Source of the DNA: Flavobacteriaceae bacterium
Lineage (GTDB): Bacteria; Bacteroidota; Bacteroidia; Flavobacteriales; Flavobacteriaceae
DNA length: 64,000 nucleotides
NCBI GenBank assembly: GCA_009886625.1
Contig: QXZA01000024.1
Span: 62,001-126,000, forward strand
Direction: 5' to 3'
How positions within the stretch are numbered: the stretch's first letter is position 1; each line of letters opens with the position of its first letter. Both the position numbers and the translations under genes were made by a program. The notes below the pieces were generated by a model, which saw only the letters and a list, made by a program, of their open reading frames with translations, had not been told where the DNA came from and searched no databases. Positions 26,561-33,982 of this stretch are shown here, in pieces.

Positions 26561-28459
26561 ATGAGCGACGCTATTAAGCACGAGTGTGGAATTGCCCTAA
26601 TCCAGTTAAAAAAACCTTTGTCATTTTATAAAGAGAAGTATGGTAGTGCACTTTATGGAATAAATAAAATGTACCTCTTGATGGAAAAGCAACACAACAG
26701 AGGTCAAGATGGAGCGGGTTTTGCAAGTATAAAATATGACATGCAGCCAGGTCAACGTTACATTAGCAGGGTTCGTTCAGCAGCACAACAACCTATTCAA
26801 GATATTTTTAAAACAATTAACGATCGAGTTCAGAGTCAAATAGGCTTAGACCCAGATTTGCTATCACATCCTGAACGATTAAAACAATCGGTACCCTATG
26901 TAGGGGAGTTAATGTTAGGACATGTGCGTTATGGAACTTTTGGAAAGAACAATATCGAAAGTGTTCATCCTTTTTTAAGGCAAAATAATTGGATGCATAG
27001 GAATTTAATTGTTGCTGGAAATTTTAATCTGACAAATGTTAACGAGCTATTTGAAAATTTAGTAGATCTAGGTCAGCATCCAAAAGAGAAAGCAGATACG
27101 GTTACCGTAATGGAAAAAATCGGACACTTTTTGGATGATGCAGTGGCCAAGATTTATAAAAAACTCAAAAAAGAAGGTTATACGAAAGCGGAGGCCTCTC
27201 CTCTTATTGCAGAGCGTCTCAATATTGCTAAAATTTTAAGGAAAGCCTCAAAAAATTGGGACGGTGGTTATGCTATGGCAGGCCTGTTAGGTCATGGAGA
27301 TTCATTTGTGATTAGAGACCCCAATGGGATTAGACCCGCTTATTATTACAATGATGATGAAATTTTGGTCGTTGCTTCAGAACGTCCTGTGATTCAAACT
27401 GTTTTTAATGTTCCTTTTGAATCTATTAAAGAGTTAGAACCAGGTCAAGCATTGATCACCAAGAAATCAGGCGAATCAGAAACCTCAGAAATACTTGAGC
27501 CCAAAGAAAAAAAGGCATGTTCTTTTGAGCGAATTTATTTCTCAAGAGGAAGTGATGCTGCTATTTATCAGGAAAGAAAAAATTTAGGGCGTTCCCTTTT
27601 TACTTTAGTTCATAATGCCATTAAAGGAGATTTAGAAAACACAGTTTTCTCTTTTATTCCTAACACTGCTGAAACTTCATTCTATGGAATGATTGGTGCT
27701 GTACAAGATCATGTTAGAGAGCAACTCAAGGTTGAATTGAGTAAAACAGGGACTCCAGATGTGGAGAAGCTAACCAAGATGTTAAGTCAAAAACCTAGAA
27801 TTGAAAAGATTGCAATCAAAGATGCCAAATTAAGAACATTTATTACTGAAGATTCAGGAAGAGATGATTTGGTTGCCCATGTTTACGACATTACTTATGG
27901 TGTGGTAAAAAGTACTGATAATTTGGTTATCATAGACGATAGTATTGTCAGAGGAACTACCCTTCAAAAAAGTATTTTACAGATGCTGGATAGATTGGGA
28001 CCAAAGAAAATTGTGGTAGTCTCAAGTGCACCTCAAATTCGTTATCCTGACTGTTATGGGATTGATATGGCACGACTAGAAGAATTTATCGCATTTAGAG
28101 CGGCTCTTGAATTGCATAAAGATCAAGGCACTCATGATGAGGTGATTCAATCTGTTTATCACAATTGTGTTAAAAGTAAATCGGACAAAGTCGTTGAGCC
28201 ACCAAATTATGTGAAAGCGATTTATGATCCTTTCACTGACGAACAGATTTCAGAAAAGATTGGTCAGATGCTCAAAAACGATAGTATAAAAGCTGATGTT
28301 GAAGTGATTTTCCAAAAAGTAAGTGGCCTCCATGAAGCTTGTCCAGACAACTTAGGAGATTGGTATTTTACTGGTGATTATCCAACTGCTGGAGGCTGTA
28401 GAGTAGTGAATCAGGCGTTTATCAATTTTGTAGATAAGAACAAGGATAGAGCCTACTAA
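26561..28459 (+). CDS. purF: Amidophosphoribosyltransferase (long Bacteroidetes form)
   Basis: Class II glutamine amidotransferase fused to a phosphoribosyltransferase, 632 residues, longer than the about 500 of Escherichia coli PurF. It makes phosphoribosylamine, the first step of purine synthesis. The N-terminal nucleophile is Cys9 in KHECGIALI, so an eight-residue propeptide must be removed. NRGQDGAGFASIK (about 48-60) and GHVRYGTFGKNN (about 123-134) line the glutaminase site; the PRPP loop is VIIDDSIVRGTTLQKS (about 457-472). The gene is followed by a 340-base gap with two terminator-bearing repeats. Confidence 0.9.
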   Translation: MSDAIKHECGIALIQLKKPLSFYKEKYGSALYGINKMYLLMEKQHNRGQDGAGFASIKYDMQPGQRYISRVRSAAQQPIQDIFKTINDRVQSQIGLDPDLLSHPERLKQSVPYVGELMLGHVRYGTFGKNNIESVHPFLRQNNWMHRNLIVAGNFNLTNVNELFENLVDLGQHPKEKADTVTVMEKIGHFLDDAVAKIYKKLKKEGYTKAEASPLIAERLNIAKILRKASKNWDGGYAMAGLLGHGDSFVIRDPNGIRPAYYYNDDEILVVASERPVIQTVFNVPFESIKELEPGQALITKKSGESETSEILEPKEKKACSFERIYFSRGSDAAIYQERKNLGRSLFTLVHNAIKGDLENTVFSFIPNTAETSFYGMIGAVQDHVREQLKVELSKTGTPDVEKLTKMLSQKPRIEKIAIKDAKLRTFITEDSGRDDLVAHVYDITYGVVKSTDNLVIIDDSIVRGTTLQKSILQMLDRLGPKKIVVVSSAPQIRYPDCYGIDMARLEEFIAFRAALELHKDQGTHDEVIQSVYHNCVKSKSDKVVEPPNYVKAIYDPFTDEQISEKIGQMLKNDSIKADVEVIFQKVSGLHEACPDNLGDWYFTGDYPTAGGCRVVNQAFINFVDKNKDRAY

Positions 28460-28530
28460 CACTTTGTCGATAATTTTAGCGTTTAAACGAGTTAATCAGT
28501 TGTCACGTTCTAGTTATATCATCTTTGAAG

Positions 28531-28607
28531 AACCAGAACATAAGTAGGTTAAGTTCATGGTAAGATTTGGGGCAAAAAGGAGGAATTTATTCCTCCTTTT
28601 TATTTTT
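28531..28607 (+). repeat. 77-bp intergenic element, copy 1
   Basis: Direct repeat beginning AACCAGAACATAAGTAGGTT and ending in a T-rich tract. The first part can fold as a hairpin (CCAGAAC with GTTCATGG, one bulge, loop ATAAGTAGGTTAA). The second part is a terminator with a perfect 12-bp stem. The unit is nearly identical to copy 2 for about 45 bases before the terminators diverge. Confidence 0.85.
28574..28601 (+). terminator. Intrinsic terminator in repeat copy 1
   Basis: Perfect 12-bp stem AAAAAGGAGGAA with TTCCTCCTTTTT around a TTTA loop, the 3' arm forming the T tract. It is nearly symmetrical and could stop transcription from both purF and sodA. Confidence 0.85.
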
Positions 28608-28702
28608 AAAATCTTCTATAACTCCCCCACAACACTTTAACCTATAAAAAAACATTTTAACGATTTTAAAAGCCGTCAATGGCAAGTAAAAGTATTTTAT
28701 GC

Positions 28703-28779
28703 AACCAGAACATAAGTAGGTTAAGTTCATGGTAAGATCTGGGGCAAAAGGGAGGGATTTATTTCTCCCTTTTATTTTA
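28703..28779 (+). repeat. 77-bp intergenic element, copy 2
   Basis: Second direct copy, 172 bases after copy 1. The first 45 bases differ from copy 1 at one position (C for T at 28739). The terminator arms have changed from GGAGG/CCTCC to GGGAG/CTCCC, keeping the pairing. Confidence 0.85.
28746..28773 (+). terminator. Intrinsic terminator in repeat copy 2
   Basis: Stem AAAAGGGAG with CTCCCTTTT plus inner G-T, G-T and A-T pairs around a TTTA loop, with flanking T and A tracts. It probably serves the convergent purF and sodA genes. Confidence 0.8.
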
Positions 28780-28799
28780 CAATAAATTCAAAGTAAAGT

Positions 28800-29408
28800 T
28801 TACACACCCTTAGCATAAAGCTCACTCACTTTATTCCAATCGATTACATTAAAAAAGGCTTGAATATAATCTGGACGTCTGTTTTGGTAGTTCAAATAAT
28901 AAGCATGTTCCCAAACATCAACACCTAGTATAGGAGTTCCTCCACAACCAATATCTGGCATTAAAGGGTTGTCTTGGTTTGCAGTGGCACAAACTTTTAC
29001 AGAACCATCTGCATGGACACATAACCAAGCCCATCCTGAACCAAATTGTGTAGCCGCTGCTTTTGAAAATTCACTTTTGAAATTTTCAAAAGAACCATAG
29101 GCCGAGTCAATTGCTTCTGCAAGCGCTCCAGAGGGCACACCTCCGCCATTGGGAGACATTATAGTCCAAAAAAGTCTATGATTGTAAAAACCACCTCCAT
29201 TGTTTCGTACCGCTTTGTTGTCTAGGTCTAATCCTGTAAGAATTTCTTCAATGGATTGATCTGCTAAAGGGCTATCTGCAATGGCATTGTTTAGGTTGGT
29301 GGTGTAACCATTGTGATGTTTACTGTGGTGTATTTCCATAGTACGTGCATCAATATTGGGTTCTAATGCATCATAAGCATAAGAAAGTGAGGGTAATTCA
29401 AAAGCCAT
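28800..29408 (-). CDS. sodA: Superoxide dismutase, Mn-type
   Basis: Fe/Mn-family SOD of 202 residues that dismutates superoxide in the cytoplasm. Metal ligands are visible: His in [11 protein letters not shown] near residue 27, His in [11 protein letters not shown] near 77, and Asp/His in [18 protein letters not shown] near 164-168. The Gly-rich GGGFYNH and the Gln in ANQDNPLM near 145 are the pattern of manganese (or cambialistic) enzymes, whereas iron enzymes carry the Gln in the N-terminal domain. A -7 box lies 24 bases upstream. Confidence 0.93.
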   Translation of the reverse strand: MAFELPSLSYAYDALEPNIDARTMEIHHSKHHNGYTTNLNNAIADSPLADQSIEEILTGLDLDNKAVRNNGGGFYNHRLFWTIMSPNGGGVPSGALAEAIDSAYGSFENFKSEFSKAAATQFGSGWAWLCVHADGSVKVCATANQDNPLMPDIGCGGTPILGVDVWEHAYYLNYQNRRPDYIQAFFNVIDWNKVSELYAKGV

Positions 29409-29432
29409 AATTTTTTGTTTTTAAGATTTAGA

Positions 29433-29440
29433 CAAAATTA
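29433..29440 (-). promoter_or_regulatory. -7 promoter element for sodA
   Basis: On the minus strand this reads TAATTTTG, matching TAnnTTTG, 24 bases before the sodA ATG. Confidence 0.45.
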
Positions 29441-29506
29441 AAATTTCTTTTTTTAAAAAGAGCTTAACTTTTGAAAAGCCTTACTTTTATTACACTTTAA
29501 AGTATT

Positions 29507-32500
29507 TTGAAACAAATAAATTTTCATATAATCAACGCAGCTGCGGGTTCAGGTAAAACCTATACTTTGGTGTTGCGATATTTAACACGTCTTTTAGGAT
29601 CTGAAAGCCATAAACCCTATCGAAAACTTCTTGCTTTGACATTTACTAACAAAGCAGTTAATGAAATGAAGGAAAGGATTCTGGCCACCTTATTGGACCT
29701 CTCTAAGAATTCACCTAATGAAAAAAATATTGAAGAGACATTGTGTTCTCTCCTAAAGATTGAGCCACAGGAACTAGCACGCAGAGCTAATCAGAGGCTA
29801 CATCAAATATTATTTGAGTATGGTAGTTTTGATATTATCACCTTAGATAAGTTTACGTATAGAATTATTCGAAGTTTCTCTAAAGAGCTTCAACTACCCT
29901 ATGGATTTGAGGTGGTCATTGATCCTTCTTCTCTTTTGGAAGAGACAGTAAATTCAATTATTGATGAGGTTGGAAAGGAAGCGTCTTTGACGCAACTTTT
30001 GACTGACTTCAGTATGGATAAAGTAAATCAAGAGCAAAGTTGGAATATTCAAAAAGATTTGGATGATTTTGCGTCAATTTTATTGAATGAAAATGATCGT
30101 GTTGCTTTAGCCGATTTAAAGAAAAAATCAATGGCTGAGCACAAAGAAGATCAACGGATTCTTCTTGAAGAACAAAGAAAAGCTAGGAATCAAATTCGAA
30201 AAATTGCAGAGGATACTTTAGCATTAATTCAAGAAAAAGGGCTTGAAGAAAAGAACTTTTTGAGAGGAACATTACCTAAACATTTTCAAAAAGCGAAAGA
30301 AGGAGATTATTTGAACCTATATAAAAATCGATTAGAGCTTGACTTTGTTGAAGATAAACCTCTCTACAAAAAAGATATCGAAGTCACTAAAAAAGAGCTG
30401 ATTGATGGAATTCGGCCGCAATTACTTAATGCGTATCTACGAGTAAAAAAAAACGTAGGAATTTTCTTACTCACAAAACGAACATTAAAATCTTTGACTC
30501 CAAGAAGCTTACTTCAATTGATGGAAGAACGTTTAGAGTCTCTTCAGAACGAAAAAGAGGTTCGTCTTTTAGGTCAGTTTAATAATAAAATAAGCAAGCT
30601 AGTTCAGGGAACAGATGCTCCATTTATTTATGAGCGATTGGGAGAACGTTATCAGCATTATTTTTTAGACGAATTTCAGGACACTTCTCAGTTACAATGG
30701 TCCAATTTAGTTCCTTTAATTTCAAATGCATTAGAGAGTGAATCTGTAGAAGGAGAGCAAGGGTCATTACTAATTGTGGGTGACCCAAAGCAAGCTATTT
30801 ATCGATGGAGGGGTGGAGATATTCAACAGTTTGTTGACTTATTGAGTCAAACCAATATTCCTTTTCAAGTAAAGCCGCAAGTAGAAAATTTAGAGATCAA
30901 TTACCGTTCAGGAAAAACGATAGTTGAGTTTAACAATAATTTGTTTCTTACACTTTCAGCGTTATTTGAAGGACAGGAATTTAAGAGGATTTATGGTATT
31001 GGAAGCCAGCAAAAAAATCAGCTAGAAGGGGGATATGTTCGAATTGAAGCCTTGCCTAAAGGAGGTTTAAAAGAAGAAAATACGGAACCCTATGTAGTAA
31101 AAACCTTAGAGGCAGTAGACCGTGCAATGGAGTTAAAGTACAAAGCAAAAGAAATTGCAGTTCTAGTCCGAAAAAGGGATCAAGCTTCTTCTATTGGAGC
31201 GGGTTTAACTCAAGCAGGGTACTCCATCCTTTCATCAGAGTCTTTGGTGGTGGGACAGTCAAAAAAAGTTCAAGTAGTCCTAGCCATTCTAAAACTCACC
31301 ATTCAACCTAATGATCCTGTTTTGCATAAGCTTATTTTGGATGCGTTTTGGGAATTTAGTCCTGATTCTAATGTTGAATACCATACGTATATTCAAACTT
31401 ATGTTTTGCTTTCCACAACTTCTTTTTTTAAAGAATTAGAAAAAGAATTTTTATTTAATTTCTCTTTTAAAAAGAGTGCAAAAAGTTCTGTTTTGGAAGC
31501 CACAGAATACATCATGGAGCAATTTGTATTCTTATTACCCCCCAATGATCCTTTCTTAAATACTTTTCTAGAGGATGTATTTGAATTTTATTCAACACGT
31601 TCTCAAACAATATCAGCTTATTTAAAGTATTGGGAACGACAAGAAGAGAAGCTTAGAATTAACACACCAGCGGGTATGGATGCGATACATCTTATGACAA
31701 TTCACCAAGCCAAAGGCCTTGAATTTCCTGTCGTAATTTTACCCTTTATGGATACCCCAATCCATCCAAATCTTAAAGAAAAATTATGGTACCCTTTAAA
31801 AGAAGAACCATTATCAGAAATTCAATGGGGTTGGATAACGGCTTCAAAGGAAATCCAATTGTATGGAGAAACAGGTCAATCACTTTATGATCAATATGTA
31901 TTATTCCAAAAACAGGATGCAGTAAATGTGTTGTATGTAGCCACTACAAGAGCAAAGGAACAATTGTATATTATCACCCAAGAAATTTCTTCAGAAGGGA
32001 CTTCTACCTATTCTCATTTGTTTAACAATTTTGTAAAGCAACAGGGGAAACAATTAGATGCAACTACACCCTTTGAATTAGGTATTTCAATCAATAAAAA
32101 AGAAGTTGAAAAGAAGAAAAATATAGGTTTTGAATCTAGAAAGTTTGAAGTAAATCACGTTGTGTCGTCTCATTGGAAAAAAAGACTGTTAGCCCATAAA
32201 ACTCTAAATGTTGAAGTTAAAACAGCTCAGATTAAAGGACTTTTGATTCACGAAATTCTCGCAAAGATATTTCATACTGAAATGCTTGACCAAGTACTAG
32301 AAGAGACCTTTGAAAGAAATATAAAAGCCAAGGAATATCAATTGTTCATAACGAAGAAAGTTAAAGAAGTCATATCACATCCAATGATATCAAGTTATTT
32401 TGAAAGGGATCAAAAGGTATTATGTGAACAAGATGTATTGGTTCCTAAGGGCCCTACATTAAGGCCAGATAGAGTTAATTTAATAAGTGATGGTAGTGCA

Positions 32501-32656
32501 ATTATAATAGATTATAAAACGGGAGTACCCAAAGAGGCAGATAGACGTCAAATTGATGCGTATGAAAAAATCTATCAAGATCTCGGGTATTCCCCTATTG
32601 AAAAGTTTTTAGTCTATATCAATGAGGAAGTTATAATTGAAAAAAGAATTATTTAG
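29507..32656 (+). CDS. AddA/RecB-like UvrD helicase-nuclease
   Basis: Superfamily 1 helicase of 1049 residues with a C-terminal nuclease domain, an AddA-type subunit for double-strand break end processing. The P-loop AAAGSGKTYTLVLRYL (about 10-25), LTFTNKAVNEMKERI, the DEFQDTSQLQW Walker B box (about 387-397), GDPKQAIYRWRGGD (about 425-438) and the late TIHQAKGLEFPVVILP and VATTRAKEQLYI motifs are intact. The nuclease motif reads RPDRVNL then IIIDYKTG near 1005. An in-frame stop lies at 29498 and the P-loop begins about ten residues in, so the start must be TTG 29507 (or ATT just before). Its AddB-like partner lies beyond a broken OmpA gene. Confidence 0.85.
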   Translation: MKQINFHIINAAAGSGKTYTLVLRYLTRLLGSESHKPYRKLLALTFTNKAVNEMKERILATLLDLSKNSPNEKNIEETLCSLLKIEPQELARRANQRLHQILFEYGSFDIITLDKFTYRIIRSFSKELQLPYGFEVVIDPSSLLEETVNSIIDEVGKEASLTQLLTDFSMDKVNQEQSWNIQKDLDDFASILLNENDRVALADLKKKSMAEHKEDQRILLEEQRKARNQIRKIAEDTLALIQEKGLEEKNFLRGTLPKHFQKAKEGDYLNLYKNRLELDFVEDKPLYKKDIEVTKKELIDGIRPQLLNAYLRVKKNVGIFLLTKRTLKSLTPRSLLQLMEERLESLQNEKEVRLLGQFNNKISKLVQGTDAPFIYERLGERYQHYFLDEFQDTSQLQWSNLVPLISNALESESVEGEQGSLLIVGDPKQAIYRWRGGDIQQFVDLLSQTNIPFQVKPQVENLEINYRSGKTIVEFNNNLFLTLSALFEGQEFKRIYGIGSQQKNQLEGGYVRIEALPKGGLKEENTEPYVVKTLEAVDRAMELKYKAKEIAVLVRKRDQASSIGAGLTQAGYSILSSESLVVGQSKKVQVVLAILKLTIQPNDPVLHKLILDAFWEFSPDSNVEYHTYIQTYVLLSTTSFFKELEKEFLFNFSFKKSAKSSVLEATEYIMEQFVFLLPPNDPFLNTFLEDVFEFYSTRSQTISAYLKYWERQEEKLRINTPAGMDAIHLMTIHQAKGLEFPVVILPFMDTPIHPNLKEKLWYPLKEEPLSEIQWGWITASKEIQLYGETGQSLYDQYVLFQKQDAVNVLYVATTRAKEQLYIITQEISSEGTSTYSHLFNNFVKQQGKQLDATTPFELGISINKKEVEKKKNIGFESRKFEVNHVVSSHWKKRLLAHKTLNVEVKTAQIKGLLIHEILAKIFHTEMLDQVLEETFERNIKAKEYQLFITKKVKEVISHPMISSYFERDQKVLCEQDVLVPKGPTLRPDRVNLISDGSAIIIDYKTGVPKEADRRQIDAYEKIYQDLGYSPIEKFLVYINEEVIIEKRII

Positions 32657-32765
32657 TGATTTAAATAAATCTCTATCTTTGAATAGGTTTTACTAAAACA
32701 TTGATCCCCTAAATTAAGTAATTCAACTCTATTATGATATTCATTCACCCCTCAAATTTTTGTAA

Positions 32766-33934
32766 AAACAAATACATATCATCTTATCTTCATTTTTACA
32801 TAGCATTAGTGCCAATGCCCAAAATGAAGATCATCCATGGCAGCTATTTGTAGGTGTTAACTCGGTAGACACTTTTCCTACAGGTAGAGTTGGTGCAGGA
32901 GATCTCTTTGAAGAGTTTGTTAATTTGGATCATTGGAATCTAGCCGTTTATCCTAGTGTTAAAAAATATATGAGTTCTGGATTTTCTTTTGGAACGCGTT
33001 TCAGTTTAAATAAAATCACCTCCTACGGAAATCAAATAGCCTCTGATAACTACTACAATATTGATTGAGTAATCTCCAATAACTTAAAGAGTATTTTTAA
33101 AATTGATCGTTTGATGCCATTTTTGAAAATAGGAGGAGGATACGTGATTTTTAATGAACAAGGAGCAGGCTATTTTAATTTAGGGGTAGGGATAGAATAT
33201 TGGTTGGGAGAAAAGAAAAAAACTGGAATTATTCCAGAATCGCTTTATAAAAATACTGGAGAGACCAATGGAATAAAACATTTTCAACATATGTTGGGTG
33301 TTTCCTTCATTTTAGGAAAAGATACAGATAGTGACGGAGACGGAATCATTGACAAAGTAGATAAATGCCCTGAAGTTCCTGGACTTCTTGAATTTGAAGG
33401 CTGTCCAGATCAAGATGGAGATGGGATTCCAGATTTGGATGATGAATGTCCAGAAATTCCAGGTATCATTGATTTTAATGGATGCCCAGATACTGACCAA
33501 GATGGTGTTCAAGATAATGAAGATAATTGTACAGAAATTGCAGGGCCAATTGATAATGAGGGCTGCCTAAGAATAACGGCAAAAGAGATAAGCAGATTAC
33601 AAGAAATAGGTCAAGTCATTTACTTTGAAACAAATCAGGATGTTTTAACAAAAGAGTCCACCGATTCTCTTGATGAGGTCTTTTCTATTTTAATACAGTA
33701 TCCAAGTATTAGTTTTGGAATTGTGGGACATACCGATAGTATTGGAAAAGTTGCGAATAACCAATTGCTTTCCGAACAGAGAGCGGCTGCTGTATTACGT
33801 TATCTAGTTGAAAAAGAAATTTCTTCTAGTAAATAGAAAGCACGGAATATGGAGAAACCAGACCATTAAAAACAAATAGTACTCAAGAGGGAAGGCGTTT
33901 CAATCGACGAGTAGAATTTATTATTAAGCAATAA
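32766..33934 (+). pseudogene. OmpA-family outer-membrane protein, broken
   Basis: Remnant of a typical flavobacterial OmpA-like porin. Readable parts in one frame: a signal-peptide end SISANAQ, then HPWQLFVGVNSVDTFPTG and a beta-barrel region, TSP3 repeats (DTDSDGDGIIDKVDKCPEVPG from about 33322) and the OmpA peptidoglycan-binding domain (VIYFETNQDVLTKES to the end). Lesions: no start codon in frame (TAA at 32763-32765 where the start should be), an in-frame TGA at 33066-33068, and a one-base loss near 33833 after which EYGETRPLKTNS and FNRRVEFIIKQ continue in another frame to TAA 33932-33934. It interrupts the two nuclease genes. Confidence 0.85.
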
Positions 33935-33982
33935 AATCCAATTAAAAGAAGGATAGCTTAACCCGATTTTTTACATTTAGGG

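Larger units (their letters stand above)
28460..28799. other. Intergenic region between purF and sodA with duplicated element
   Basis: This 340-base stretch has no gene. It contains two direct copies of a 77-bp element (listed separately), each ending in a strong terminator hairpin, and a perfect 10-bp palindrome CGTTTAAACG at 28480-28489. Confidence 0.8.

Noticed and set aside
28480-28489. CGTTTAAACG palindrome as a second copy of the carotenoid operator
   Set aside because: Only TTTAAAC is shared; spacing and length differ, and no promoter is near.
28721-28785. A tiny ORF (ATG in GTTCATGG) within each 77-bp repeat, suggesting a leader peptide
   Set aside because: The reading runs through the terminator stem and differs between copies in a way that keeps pairing rather than protein sequence.
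33111-33836. A separate intact OmpA-like gene starting inside the locus
   Set aside because: It is only the middle of the broken OmpA gene: the signal peptide and barrel lie before an in-frame TGA and the C-terminus lies beyond a frameshift.
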